Positions 12,926-28,235 of a stretch of DNA of 64,000 bases are shown piece by piece (the stretch's first letter is position 1; each line of letters begins with the position of its first letter). A program made the translations under genes and the position numbers. The stretch comes from Halictus rubicundus (taxonomy: Eukaryota; Arthropoda; Insecta; Hymenoptera; Halictidae). The notes under the pieces were generated by a model, which worked only from the letters and a program-made list of their open reading frames with translations, did no database searches and had not been told where the DNA came from. The DNA lies in NCBI RefSeq assembly GCF_050948215.1, contig NW_027488707.1:186001-250000 (forward strand). The letters are read 5' to 3'.

Positions 12926-15900
12926 ATCCTCTATCCTATCCTATCCTCTATCCTATCCTATCCTCTATCCTATCCTATTCTCTATCCTATCCTCTATCCT
13001 ATCCTATCCTCTATCCTATCCTATCCTCTATCCTATCCTATCCTCTATAATATCGTATCCTCTATCCTATCCTATCCTCTATAATATCGTATCCTCTATC
13101 CTATCCTATCCTCTATCCTATACTATCCTATCCTCTATCCTCTCCTATCTTGTATCCTATCGTATCCTCTATCCTATCATATCCTCTATCCTATAATCCA
13201 TCCTCAATCCAATCCCCTATGCTATCCCGTCCGCTATAAAATCGTATCCTCTATCCTATCCAATGCTCTATCCTATCCTATCCTCTATAATGCCGTATCC
13301 TCTATCCTATCCTATCCTCTACAATATCGTATCCTCTATCATATCCTACCCTTTTTCCTATAATATCATCTACCCTCTCCTATGCTATATCCTATCCAAT
13401 CCCATATCCTATCCTGTATCCTATCCTATCCTCTATCCTATCCTGTTCTCTATAATGTCCTCTAACCCATCGTATCCTCTATCCTATTAAATCCTGTATC
13501 CTATCCGATCCTCTATTCTATCCTATCCTCTATAATATCGTATCCTCTATCATATCCTATCCTCTTTCCTATAATATCATCCATCCTATCCTATTCTATA
13601 TCCTACCCTATCCTATCCTCTATCGTATGCTATCCTCTATCCTATCCTATCCTCCATCCTATCCTATCTTCTATCCTATCCAATCCTCTATCCTATACTC
13701 TATCCTATCCTATCCTATATCCTATCCCATCCTCTATCCTATCCTATCCAATCCTCTATCCTATCCTATCCTCTATCCTATTCTATACTCCATCCTATCC
13801 TATCCTCTATCCTATCCTATCCTCTATCCTATCCTATCCTCGATCCTATATTATCCTCAATCCTATCCTATCCTCTATCCTATCCTATTCTCTATCCTAT
13901 CCTATCCCCTATCCGATCCTCTATCCTATCCTATTCCCTATCCTATCCTATCCTATATCCTATCCTATACTATCCTATCCTATATCCTATCCTATCCTCT
14001 ATCCTATCCTATCTTCTATCCTATCCAATCTTCTATCCTATCCTATCCTCTATCCTATCCTATCCTCGATCCTATATTATCCTCAATCCTAGCCTATCCT
14101 CTATCCTATCCTATTCTCCATCCTATCCTATCCTATATCCTATCCTATCCTGTCCTATCCTCTATCCTATCCTATCCTCTATCCTATCCAATCCTCTATC
14201 CTATCCTATCCTCGATCCTATATTATCCCCAATCCTATCCTATCCTCTATCCTATCCTATTCTCTATCCTATCCTCTATCCTATCCTATCCTCTATCCTA
14301 TCCTATCCTCTATCCTAACCTATCCTCTATCCTATCCTATCCTCTATCCTATCCAATCCCCTATCCTATCCTCTATCCTATCCTATCCTATATCCTATCC
14401 TATCCTCTATCCTATTCTATACTCCATCCTATCCTATCCTCTATCCTATCCTATCCTCGATCCTATATTATCCTCAATCTTATCCTATCCTCTATCCTAT
14501 CCTATTCTCTATCCTAGCCTATCCTATATCCTATTGTATCCTCTATCCTATCCTATCCTCTATCCTATCCTATTCTCTATCCTATCCTATCCTATATCCT
14601 ATCCTATACTATCCTATCCTCTATCCTATCCTATCCTCTATCCTATCCTATCCTCTATCCTATCCTATTCTCTATCCTATCCTCTATCCTATCCTATCCT
14701 CTATCCTATCCTATCCTCTATCCTATCCTGTCCTCTATCCTATCCTATCCTCAATCCTATCCTATCCTCTATCCTATCCTATCCTCTATCCTATCCTATC
14801 CTCTATCCTATCCTATCCTCTATCCTATCCTATCCTCTATCCTATCCAATACTGTATCTTATCCTATCCTCTATCCTATCCTATCCTCTATCCTATCCTA
14901 TCCTCTATCCTATCCTATCCTCTATCCTATCCTATCCTCTATCCTATCCTATCCTCTATCCTATCCTATCCTCTATCCTATCCTATCCTCTATCCTATCC
15001 TATCCTCCATCCTATCCTATCCTCTATCCTATACTATCCTCTATCCTATCCTATCCTCTATCCTATCCTATCCTCTATCCTATCCAATACTGTATCTTAT
15101 CCGATCCTTTATCCTATCCTATCCTCTGTAATATCCTATCCCCTATCCTATCCTCTATTCGATCCGCTCCACTATAATATCGTATCCTCTATCCTATCCT
15201 ATCCTCTATCCTATCTAATCCCCTATCCGATCCTCTATCCTATCCTATCCTCAATCCTATCCTATCCTCAATCCTATCCTATCCTCAATCCTATCCTAGC
15301 CTCTATCCTATTCAATCCTATATCCTATATTCTATCGTATCCTATCCTTTATCCTATCCTATCCTCTATCCTATCCTATCCTCTATAATATCCTATCCCC
15401 TATCCTATCCTCTATTTGATCCTCTCCACTGTAATATCGTATCCTCTATCCTATCCTGTCCTCTATCCTATAATATCATCCATACTATCATATTCTATAT
15501 CCTACCCTATCCTATCCTCTATCCTATCCTATCCTATATCCTATCCTATATTATCCTATCCTCTATCCTATCCAATCCTCTATCCTATCCTATCCTCGAT
15601 CCTATCTTGTCCCCAATCCTATCCTATCCTCTATCCTATCCTATTCTCTATCCTATCCTCTATCCTATCCTATCCTCTATCCTATCCTATCCTCTATCCT
15701 AACCTATCCTCTATCCTATCCTATCCTCTATCCTATCCAATATTGTATCTTATCCGATCCTCTATCCTATCCTATCCTCTATAATATCCTATCCCCTATC
15801 CTATCCTCTATTCGATCCTCTCCACTATAATATCGTATCCTCTATCCTATCCTAACCTCTATCCTATCCAATCCACTATCCGATCCTCTATCCTATCCTA

Positions 15901-18900
15901 TCCTCTATCCTATCCTGTCCTCTATCCTATCCTATCCTCTATCCTATCCAATACTGTATCTTATCCTATCCTCTATCCTATCCTATCCTCTATCCTACCC
16001 TATCCTCTATCCTATTCTATCCTCTATCCTATCCTATCCTCTATCCTATCCTATTCCCTATCCTATCCTATCCTCTATCCTATCCTATCTTCTATCCTAT
16101 CGTATCCTCTATCCTATCCAATCCTCTATCCTATCCAATCCTCTATCCTATCCTATCCCCTATCCTATCCTCTATTTGATCCTCTCCACTGTAATATCGT
16201 ATCCTCTATCCTATCCTGTCCTCTATGCTATAATATCATCCATCCTATCATATTCTATATCCTAACCTATCCTATCCTCTATCGTATCCTATCCTCTATC
16301 CTATTCAATCCTATATCTTATCCTCTATCCTATCCTATCCTCTATCGTCTCCTGTCCTCTATCCTATCCAATCCCCTATCCTATCCTCTATCTTATCCTA
16401 TCCTCTATCCTATCCTATCCTCTATCCTATCCAATGCCCTATCCGATCCTATCCTCTATCCTATCCTATCCTATCCTCAATCCTACCCTATCCTCTATCC
16501 TATTCAAGCCTATATCCTATACTCTATCGTATCCTATCCCCTATCCTATACTCTATCCTATCCAATCCTCTATCCTATCCTATCCTCTATCCTATCCTAT
16601 CCTCTATCCTATCCTATCCTCGATCCTATATTATCCTCAATCCTAGCCTATCCTCTATCCTATCCTATTCTCTATCCTATCCTATCCTATATCCTATCCT
16701 ATACTATCCTATCCTCTATCCTATCCTATCCTCTATCCTATCCTATCCTCTATCCTATCCAATCCTCTATCCTATCCTATCCTCGATCCTATCTTATCCC
16801 CAATCCTATCCTATTCTCTATCCTATCCTATTCTCTATCCTATCCTCTATCCTATCCTATCCTCTATCCTAACCTATCCTCTATCCTATCCTATCCTCTA
16901 TCCTTTCCTGTCCTCTATCCTATCCTATCCTCAATCCTATCCTATCCTCTATCCTATCCTATCCTCTATCCTAACCTATCCTCTATCCTATCCTATCCTC
17001 TATCCTTTCCTGTCCTCTATCCTATCCTATCCTCAATCCTATCCTATCCTCTATCCTATCCTATCCTCTATCCTACCCTATCCTCTATCCTATCCTATCC
17101 TCTATCCTATCCTATCCTCTATCCTATCCAATACTGTATCTTATCCTATCCTCTATCCTATCCTATCCTCTATCCTACCCTATCCTCTATCCTATCCTAT
17201 CCTCTATCCTATCCTATCCTCTATCCTATCCAATACTGTATCTTATCCGATCCTTTATCCTATCCTATCCTCTATAATATCCTATCCCCTATCCTATCCT
17301 CTATTCGATCCTCTCCACTATAATATCGTATCCTCTATCCTATCCTATCCTCTATCCTATCCAATCCTATATCCTATACTCTATCCTATAATATCCTATA
17401 TCCTATCCTATACGATCCTATCCTCTATCCTATCCTATCCTCGATCCTATATTATCCTCAATCCTAGCCTATCCTCTATCCTATCCTATTCTCTTTCCTA
17501 TCCTATCCTATATCCTATCCTATACTATCCTATCCTATACTATCCTATCCTCTATCCTATCCTATCCTCTATCCTATCCTATCCTCTATCCTATCCAATC
17601 CTCTATCCTATCCTATCCTCGATCCTATCTTATCCCCAATCCTATCCTATCCTCTATCATATCCTATTCTCTATCCTATCCTATCCTATATCCTATCCTA
17701 TACTATCCTATCCTATACTATCCTATCCTCTATCCTATCCTATCCTCTATCCTATCCTATCCTCTATCCTATCCAATCCTCTATCCTATCCTATCCTCGA
17801 TCCTATCTTATCCCCAATCCTATCCTATCCTCTATCCTATCCTATTCTCTATACTATCTTCTATCCTATCCTATCCTCTATCCTATCCTATCCTCTATCC
17901 TATCCAATCCTCTATCCTATCCTATCCTCGATCCTATCTTATCCCCAATCCTATCCTATCCTCTATCCTATCCTATCCTCTATCGTCTCCTGTCCTCTAT
18001 CCTATCCAATCCCCTACCCTATCCTCTATCTTACCCTATCCTCTATCCTATCCTATCCTCTATCCTATCCAATTCCCTATCCTATCCTCTATCCTATCCT
18101 ATCCCCTACCCTATCCTCTATTCGATCCTCTCCATTATAATATCGTATCCTCTATCCTATCCTATCCTCTATCCTATCCAAACCTCTATCCTATCCTACC
18201 TCGATCCTATCTTATCCCCAATCCTATATTATCCTCAATCCTATCCTATCCTCTATCCTATCCTATTCTCTATCCTATCCTATATCCTATCCTATACTAT
18301 CCTATCCTCTATCCTATCCTATCCTCTATCCTATCCAAACCTCTATCCTATCCTACCTCGATCCTATCTTATCCCCAATCCTATCCTATCCTCTATCCTA
18401 TCCTATTCTCTATCCTATCCTCTATCCTATCCTATTCTCTATCCTATCCTATCCTATATCCTATCCTATACTATCCTATCCTCTACCCTATCCTATCCTC
18501 TATCCTATCCTATCCTCTATCCTATCCAATCCTCTATCCTATACTCTATCCTATCCTATCCTATATACTATCCTATACTATCCTATCCTCTATCCTATCC
18601 TATCCCCTATCCTATCCTCTATTCGATTATCTCCACTATAATATCGTATCCTCTATCCTATCCTATCCTCTATCCTATCCAATCCCCTATCCGATCCTCT
18701 ATCCTATCCTATCCTCAATCCTATCCTATCCTCAATCCTATCCTATCTTCTATCCTATCCTATTCTCTGTCCTATCCTATCCTATATCATATCTTATACT
18801 ATCCTATCCTCTATCCTATCTAAACCTCTATCCTATCCTACCTCGATCCTATCTTACCCCAATCCTATCCTATCCTCTATCCTATCCTATTCTCTATCCT

Positions 18901-19640
18901 ATCCTCTATCCTATCCTATCCTCTATCCTATCCTATCCTCTATCCTATCCTATCCTCTATCCTATCCTATCCTCTATCCTATCCTGTCCTCTATCCTATC
19001 CTATCCTCAATCCTATCCTATCCTCTATCCTATCCTATCCTCTATCCTATCCTATCCTCTATCCTATCCTATCCTCTATCCTATCCTATCCTCTATCCTA
19101 TCCTATCCTCTATCCTATCCTCTATCCTATCCTCTATCCTATCCTATCCTCTATCCTATCCTATCCTCTATTCGATTATCTCCACTATAATATCGTATCC
19201 TCTATCCTATCCTATCCTCTATCCTATCCAATCCCCTATCCGATCCTCTATCCTATCCTATCCTCAATCCTATCCTATCCTCAATCCTATCCTATCTTCT
19301 ATCCTATCCTATTCTCTATCCTATCCTATCCTATATCATATCTTATACTATCCTATCCTCTATCCTATCTAAACCTCTATCCTATCCTACCTCGATCCTA
19401 TCTTACCCCAATCCTATCCTATCCTCTATCCTATCCTATTCTCTATCCTATCCTCTATCCTATCCTATCCTCTATCCTATCCTATCCTCTATCCTATCCT
19501 ATCCTCTATCCTATCCTATCCTCTATCCTATCCTGTCCTCTATCCTATCCTATCCTCAATCCTATCCTATCCTCTATCCTATCCTATCCTCTATCCTATC
19601 CTATCCTCTATCCTATCCTATCCTCTATCCTATCCTATCC
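12926..19640 (+). repeat. duplicon A, tandem copy 2
   Basis: This is the second member of the tandem pair. Landmarks shared with copy 1 include CTATTCGATTATC at 18619 and 19168 (11942 and 12491 in copy 1). It ends where the order changes to CCAATACTGTATC near 19669. Its last 440 bases also form the start of duplicon B. Confidence 0.93.
14868..15071 (+). repeat. unit run of variable length, n = 12
   Basis: This is the duplicon A copy 2 equivalent of 8191-8394: again twelve units with the same two variant units, showing that the run length did not change since this duplication. Confidence 0.9.
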
Positions 19641-21495
19641 TCTATCCTATCCTATCCTCTATCCTATCCAATACTGTATCTTATCCTATCCTCTATCCTA
19701 TCCTATCCTCTATCCTATCCTATCCTCTATCCTATCCTATCCTCTATCCTATCCTATCCTCTATCCTATCCTATCCTCTATCCTATCCTATCCTCTATCC
19801 TATCCTATCCTCTATCCTATCCTATCCTCTATCCTATCCTATCCTCTATCCTATCCTATCCTCTATCCTATCCTATCCTCTATCCTATCCTATCCTCTAT
19901 CCTATCCAATACTGTATCTTATCCGATCCTTTATCCTATCCTATCCTCTGTAATATCCTATCCCCTATCCTATCCTCTATTCGATCCGCTCCACTATAAT
20001 ATCGTATCCTCTATCCTATCGTATCCTCTATCCTATCTAATCCCCTATCCGATCCTCTATCCTATCCTATCCTCAATCCTATCCTATCCTCAATCCTATC
20101 CTATCCTCAATCCTATCCTAGCCTCTATCCTATTCAATCCTATATCCTATATTCTATCGTATCCTATCCTTTATCCTATCCTATCCTCTATCCTATCCTA
20201 TCCTCTATCCTATCCTATCCTCTATAATATCCTATCCCCTATCCTATCCTCTATTTGATCCTCTCCACTGTAATATCGTATCCTCTATCCTATCCTGTCC
20301 TCTATCCTATAGTATCATCCATACTATCATATTCTATATCCTACCCTATCCTATCCTCTATCCTATCCTATCCTATATCCTATCCTATATTATCCTATCC
20401 TCTATCCTATCCTATCCTCTATCCTATCCTATCCTCTATCCTATCCAATCCTCTATCCTATCCTATCCTCGATCCTATCTTGTCCCCAATCCTATCCTAT
20501 CCTCTATCCTATCCTATTCTCTATCCTATCCTCTATCCTATCCTATCCTCTATCCTATCCTATCCTCTATCCTAACCTATCCTCTATCCTATCCTATCCT
20601 CTATCCTATCCAATATTGTATCTTATCCGATCCTCTATCCTATCCTATCCTCTATAATATCCTATCCCCTATCCTATCCTCTATTCGATCCTCTCCACTA
20701 TAATATCGTATCCTCTATCCTATCCTAACCTCTATCCTATCCAATCCCCTATCCGATCCTCTATCCTATCCTATCCTCTATCGTATCCTGTCCTCTATCC
20801 TATCCTATCCTCAATCCTATTCTATCCTCTATCCTATCCTATCCTCTATCCTATCCAATCCTCTATCCTATCCTATCCCCTATCCTATCCTCTATTTGAT
20901 CCTCTCCACTGTAATATCGTATCCTCTATCCTATCCTGTCCTCTATGCTATAATATCATCCATCCTATCATATTCTATATCCTAACCTATCCTATCCTGT
21001 ATCGTATCCTATCCTCTATCCTATTCAATCCTATATCCTATCCTCTATCCTATCCTATCCTCTATCGTCTCCTGTCCTCTATCCTATCCAATCCCCTATC
21101 CTATCCTCTATCTTATCCTATCCTCTATCCTATCCTATCCTCTATCCTATCCAATGCCCTATCCGATCCTATCCTCTATCCTATCCTATCCTATCCTCAA
21201 TCCTACCCTATCCTCTATCCTATTCAAGCCTATATCCTATACTCTATCGTATCCTATTCCCTATCCTATCCTCTATCCTATCCAATCCTCTATCCTATCC
21301 TATCCTCTATCCTATCCTATCCTCTATCCTATCCTATCCTCGATCCTATATTATCCTCAATCCTAGCCTATCCTCTATCCTATCCTATTCTCTATCCTAT
21401 CCTATCCTATATCCTATCCTATACTATCCTATCCTCTATCCTATCCTATCCTCTATCCTATCCTATCCTCTATCCTATCCTATCCTCTATCCTAT
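19200..21495 (+). repeat. duplicon B, tandem copy 1
   Basis: This block is collinear with 21496-23870. The shift is 2268 bp at 19233, 2358 bp at 19911 and 2375 bp from 20255 on. The steps are 90 bp (five units plus one pentamer) and 17 bp (one TCAATCC unit), so the copies differ by whole units. Confidence 0.92.
19690..19893 (+). repeat. unit run of variable length, n = 12, all canonical
   Basis: Twelve canonical 17-bp units lie between AATACTGTATC landmarks in duplicon B copy 1. Confidence 0.9.
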
Positions 21496-23870
21496 CCAAT
21501 CCCCTATCCGATCCTCTATCCTATCCTATCCTCAATCCTATCCTATCCTCAATCCTATCCTATCTTCTATCCTATCCTATTCTCTATCCTATCCTATCCT
21601 ATATCATATCTTATACTATCCTATCCTCTATCCTATCTAAACCTCTATCCTATCCTACCTCGATCCTATCTTACCCCAATCCTATCCTATCCTCTATCCT
21701 ATCCTATTCTCTATCCTATCCTCTATCCTATCCTATCCTCTATCCTATCCTATCCTCTATCCTATCCTATCCTCTATCCTATCCTATCCTCTATCCTATC
21801 CTGTCCTCTATCCTATCCTATCCTCAATCCTATCCTATCCTCTATCCTATCCTATCCTCTATCCTATCCTATCCTCTATCCTATCCTATCCTCTATCCTC
21901 TCCTATCCTCTATCCTATCCTATCCTCTATCCTATCCAATACTGTATCTTATCCTATCCTCTATCCTATCCTATCCTATCCTCTATCCTATCCTATCCTC
22001 TATCCTATCCTATCCTCTATCCTATCCTATCCTCTATCCTATCCTATCCTCTATCCTATCCTATCCTCTATCCTATCCTATCCTCTATCCTATCCTATCC
22101 TCTATCCTATCCTATCCTCTATCCTATCCTATCCTCTATCCTATCCTATCCTCTATCCTATCCTATCCTCTATCCTATCCTATCCTCTATCCTATCCTAT
22201 CCTCTATCCTATCCTATCCTCTATCCTATCCTATCCTCTATCCTATCCTATCCTCTATCCTATCCAATACTGTATCTTATCCGATCCTTTATCCTATCCT
22301 ATCCTCTGTAATATCCTATCCCCTATCCTATCCTCTATTCGATCCGCTCCACTATAATATCGTATCCTCTATCCTATCGTATCCTCTATCCTATCTAATC
22401 CCCTATCCGATCCTCTATCCTATCCTATCCTCAATCCTATCCTATCCTCAATCCTATCCTATCCTCAATCCTATCCTATCCTCAATCCTATCCTAGCCTC
22501 TATCCTATTCAATCCTATATCCTATATTCTATCGTATCCTATCCTTTATCCTATCCTATCCTCTATCCTATCCTATCCTCTATCCTATCCTATCCTCTAT
22601 AATATCCTATCCCCTATCCTATCCTCTATTTGATCCTCTCCACTGTAATATCGTATCCTCTATCCTATCCTGTCCTCTATCCTATAGTATCATCCATACT
22701 ATCATATTCTATATCCTACCCTATCCTATCCTCTATCCTATCCTATCCTATATCCTATCCTATATTATCCTATCCTCTATCCTATCCTATCCTCTATCCT
22801 ATCCTATCCTCTATCCTATCCAATCCTCTATCCTATCCTATCCTCGATCCTATCTTGTCCCCAATCCTATCCTATCCTCTATCCTATCCTATTCTCTATC
22901 CTATCCTCTATCCTATCCTATCCTCTATCCTATCCTATCCTCTATCCTAACCTATCCTCTATCCTATCCTATCCTCTATCCTATCCAATATTGTATCTTA
23001 TCCGATCCTCTATCCTATCCTATCCTCTATAATATCCTATCCCCTATCCTATCCTCTATTCGATCCTCTCCACTATAATATCGTATCCTCTATCCTATCC
23101 TAACCTCTATCCTATCCAATCCCCTATCCGATCCTCTATCCTATCCTATCCTCTATCGTATCCTGTCCTCTATCCTATCCTATCCTCAATCCTATTCTAT
23201 CCTCTATCCTATCCTATCCTCTATCCTATCCAATCCTCTATCCTATCCTATCCCCTATCCTATCCTCTATTTGATCCTCTCCACTGTAATATCGTATCCT
23301 CTATCCTATCCTGTCCTCTATGCTATAATATCATCCATCCTATCATATTCTATATCCTAACCTATCCTATCCTGTATCGTATCCTATCCTCTATCCTATT
23401 CAATCCTATATCCTATCCTCTATCCTATCCTATCCTCTATCGTCTCCTGTCCTCTATCCTATCCAATCCCCTATCCTATCCTCTATCTTATCCTATCCTC
23501 TATCCTATCCTATCCTCTATCCTATCCAATGCCCTATCCGATCCTATCCTCTATCCTATCCTATCCTATCCTCAATCCTACCCTATCCTCTATCCTATTC
23601 AAGCCTATATCCTATACTCTATCGTATCCTATCCCCTATCCTATCCTCTATCCTATCCAATCCTCTATCCTATCCTATCCTCTATCCTATCCTATCCTCT
23701 ATCCTATCCTATCCTCGATCCTATATTATCCTCAATCCTAGCCTATCCTCTATCCTATCCTATTCTCTATCCTATCCTATCCTATATCCTATCCTATACT
23801 ATCCTATCCTCTATCCTATCCTATCCTCTATCCTATCCTATCCTCTATCCTATCCTATCCTCTATCCTAT
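21496..23870 (+). repeat. duplicon B, tandem copy 2
   Basis: This is the second tandem copy. It carries the longest clean run of canonical units in the window (21980-22251) and one extra TCAATCC unit near 22470. Its end is marked by the switch from CCAATCCCC to CCAATCCTC at about 23870. Confidence 0.92.
21958..22251 (+). repeat. longest clean unit run, 22-mer plus n = 16
   Basis: One 22-bp unit (extra CCTAT, 21958-21979) is followed by sixteen perfect 17-mers (21980-22251). It corresponds to the twelve-unit run in the neighbouring tandem copy, a gain of five units in total. Confidence 0.92.
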
Positions 23871-26150
23871 CCAATCCTCTATCCTATCCTATCCTCGATC
23901 CTATCTTATCCCCAATCCTATCCTATCCTCTATCCTATCCTATTCTCTATCCTATCTTCTATCCTATCCTATCCTCTATCCTATCCTATCCTCTATCCTA
24001 ACCTATCCTCTATCCTATCCTATCCTCTATCCTATAAAATACTGTATCTTATCCGATCCTCTAACCTATCCTATTCTCTATAATATCCTATCCCCTATCC
24101 TATCCTCTATTTGATCCTCTCCACTGTAATATCGTATCCTCTATCCTATCCTGTCCTCTATCCTATAATATCATCCATCCTATCATATTCTATATCCTAC
24201 CCTATCCTATCCTCTATCGTATCCTATCCTCTATCCTATTCAATCCTCTATCCTATCCTATCCTCGATCCTATCTTATCCCCAATCCTATCCTGTCCTCT
24301 ATCCTATCCTATTCTCTATCCTATCCTCTATCCTATCCTATCCTCTATCCTATCCTATCCTCTATCCTATCCAATCCTCTATCCTATCCTATCCTCGATC
24401 CTATCTTATCCCCAATCCTATCCTATCCTCTATCCTATCCTATTCTCTATCCTATCCTCTATCCTATCCTATCCTCTATCCTATCCTATCCTCTATCCTA
24501 TCCAATCCTCTATCCTATCCTATCCTCGATCCTATCTTATCCCCAATTCTATCCTATCCTCTATCCTATCCTATCCTCTATCGTCTCCTGTCCTCTATCC
24601 TATCCAATCCCCTATCCTATCCTCTATCTTATCCTATCCTCTATCCTATCCTATCCTCTATCCTATCCAATTCCCTATCCGATCCTCTATCCTATCCAAT
24701 CCTCTATCCTATACTATCCTATCCTCTATCCTATCCTATCCCCTACCCTATCCTCTATTCGATCCTCTCCATTATAATATCGTATCCTGTATCCTATCCT
24801 ATCCTCTATCCTATCCAAACCTCTATCCTATCCTACCTCGATCCTATCTTATCCCCAATCCTATATTATCCTCAATCCTATCCTATCCTCTATCCTATCC
24901 TATTCTCTATCCTATCCTATCCTATATCCTATCCTATACTATCCTATCCTCTATCCTATCCTATCCTCTATCCTATCCTATTCTCTATCCTATCCTGTAT
25001 CCTATCCTATCCTCTATCCTATCCTATCCTCTATCCTATCCTATCCTCTATCCTATCCTATCCTCTATCCTATCCTATCCTCTATCCTATCCTATCCTCT
25101 ATCGTCTCCTGTCCTCTATCCTATCCTATCCTCTATCCTATTCTATACTCCATCCTATCCTATCCGCTATCCTATCCTATCCTCTATCCTATCCAATCCC
25201 CTATCCGATCCTCTATCCTATCCTATCCTCAATCCTATCCTATCCTCAATCCTATCCTATCTTCTATCCTATCCTATTCTCTATCCTATCCTATCCTATA
25301 TCATATCTTATACTATCCTATCCTCTATCCTATCTAAACCTCTATCCTATCCTACCTCGATCCTATCTTACCCCAATCCTATCCTATCCTCTATCATATC
25401 CTATTCTCTATCCTATCCTCTATCCTATCCTATGCTCTATCCTATCCTATCCTCTATCCTATCCTATCCTCTATCCTATCCTATCCTCTATCCTATCCTA
25501 TCCTGTCCTCTATCCTATCCTATCCTATCCTCTATCCTATCCTATCATCTATCCTATCCTATCCTCTATCCTATCCTCTATCCTATCCTCTATCCTATCC
25601 TCTATCCTATCCTCTATCCTATCCTCTATCCTATCCTATCCTCTATCCTATCCTATCCTATATCCTATCCTATCCTCTATCCTATCCTATCCTCTATCCT
25701 ATCCTATCCTCTAGCCCATCCTCTTCTCTATCCAATCCTACCCTATCCTCTATCGTATCCTCTTCTGTATCCTATCCAATCCTATATCGTATCCTCTATC
25801 CTATCCTATCCTCTATCCTATCCTATCCTGTATCCTATCATATCCTCTATCCTATCCTATCCTCTATCCTATCCTATCCTCTATCCTATCCTATCCTCTA
25901 TCGTCTCCTGTCCTCTATCCTATCCAATCCCCTATCCTATCCTCTATCTTATCCTATCCTCTATCCTATCCAATCCTCCGACCTATCCTATCCTCTATAA
26001 TATCGTATCCCTTATCTTATCCTATCCCCTTTCCTATAATATCATCTATCCTATCCTATCCTCTATCCTATTCTATACTCCATAATATCCTATCCTCTAT
26101 CCTATCCTATCCTCTAGCCTATACTCTATCCTATCCTATCCTATATCCTA
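23871..26150 (+). repeat. partial copy of the right third of duplicon C
   Basis: The order of variants matches about 33115-35390 and 44250-46535, including TATAAAATACTG, the CTATTTGATCC marker (24107), the 12-bp sub-array at 25563 and CTCCGACC near 25976. The shift to C copy 1 is 9256 bp at 24111. Confidence 0.88.
25563..25622 (+). repeat. 12-bp sub-array, five copies
   Basis: Five copies of CCTCTATCCTAT, the 17-bp unit minus one pentamer, lie in a row. It is a local change of period inside the array. Confidence 0.93.
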
Positions 26151-28235
26151 TCCTATCCTAACCTATCCTCTATCCTATCCTATCCTCTATCCTATAAAAT
26201 ACTGTATCTTATCCGATCCTCTAACCTATCCTATTCTCTATAATATCCTATCCCCTATCCTATCCTCTATTTGATCCTCTCCACTGTAATATCGTATCCT
26301 CTATCCTATCCTGTCCTCTATCCTATAATATCATCCATCCTATCATATTCTATATCCTACCCTATCCTATCCTCTATCGTATCCTATCCTCTATCCTATT
26401 CAATCCTCTATCCTATCCTATCCTCGATCCTATCTTATCCCCAATCCTATCCTATCCTCTATCCTATCCTATTCTCTATCCTATCCTCTATCCTATCCTA
26501 TCCTCTATCCTATCCAATCCTCTATCCTATCCTATCCTCGATCCTATCTTATCCCCAATCCTATCCTATCCTCTATCCTATCCTATTCTCTATCCTATCC
26601 TCTATCCTATCCTATCCTCTATCCTATCCTATCCTCTATCCTATCCAATCCTCTATCCTATCCTATCCTCGATCCTATCTTATCCCCAATCCTATCCTAT
26701 CCTCTATCCTATCCTATCCTCTATCGTCTCCTGTCCTCTATCCTATCCAATCCCCTACCCTATCCTCTATCTTACCCTATCCTCTATCCTATCCTATCCT
26801 CTATCCTATCCAATTCCCTATCCTATCCTCTATCCTATCCTATCCCCTACCCTATCCTCTATTCGATCCTCTCCATTATAATATCGTATCCTCTATCCTA
26901 TCCTATCCTCTATCCTATCCAAACCTCTATCCTATCCTACCTCGATCCTATCTTATCCCCAATCCTATATTATCCTCAATCCTATCCTATCCTCTATCCT
27001 ATCCTATTCTCTATCTTATCCTATCCTATATCCTATCCTATACAATCCTATCCTCTATCCTATCCTATCCTCTATCCTATCCTATTCTCTATCCTATCCT
27101 GTATCCTATCCTATCCTCTATCCTATCCTATCCTCTATCCTATCCTATCCTCTATCCTATCCTATCCTCTATCCTATCCTATCCTCTATCCTATCCTATC
27201 CTCTATCCTATCCTATCCTCTATCCTATCCTATCCTCTATCCTATCCTATCCTCTATCCTATCCTATCCTCTATCGTCTCCTGTCCTCTATCCTATCCTA
27301 TCCTCTATCCTATTCTATACTCCATCCTATCCTATCCGCTATCCTATCCTATCCTCTATCCTATCCAATCCCCGATCCTATCCTCTATAATATCCAATCA
27401 CCTATCCTATCCTCTATTCAATCCTATACTCTATCCTATCCTATCCTCTACAATAACGTATCCGCTATCCTATCCTTTCCTCTATAATATCCAATCCTAT
27501 ATCCTATACTCTATCCTATCCTATCCTATATCCTATCCTATACTATCCTATCCTCTATCCTATCCTATCCTCTATCCTATCCTATCCTCGATCCTATATT
27601 ATCCTCAATCCTATCCTATCCTCTATCCTATCCTATTCTCTATCCTATCCTATATCCTATCCTATACTATCCTATCCTCTATCCTATCCTATCCTCTATC
27701 CTATCCAAACCTCTATCCTATCCTACCTCGATCCTATCTTATCCCCAATCCTATCCTATCCTCTATCCTATCCTATTCTCTATCCTATCCTCTATCCTAT
27801 CCTATCCTCTATCCTATCCTATCCTCTATCCTATCCTATCCTCTATCCTATCCTGTCCTCTATCCTATCCTATCCTCTATAATATCCTATCCCCTATCCT
27901 ATCCTCTATTCGATCCTCTCCACTATAATATCGTATCCTCTCTCCTATCCTATCCTCTATCCTATCCAATCCCCTATCCGATCCTCCATCCTATCCTATC
28001 CTCAATCCTATCCTATCCTCAATCCTATCCTATCCTCTATCCTATCCTATTCTCTATCCTATCCTATCCTATATCCTATCCTATACTATCCTATCCTCTA
28101 CCCTATCCTATCCTCTATCCTATCCTATCCTCTATCCTATCCAATCCTCTATCCTATACTCTATCCTATCCTATCCTATATACTATCCTATACTATCCTA
28201 TCCTCTATCCTATCCTATCCCCTATCCTATCCTCT
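26151..28235 (+). repeat. satellite mosaic, no gene
   Basis: This part starts again with the TATAAAATACTG / TTTGATCC order (26271 against 24111, shift 2160 bp) and then switches between pieces known from elsewhere. It contains the longest uninterrupted open frame of the left block (26271-28256, 661 codons), a periodic repeat by-product. Confidence 0.82.
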
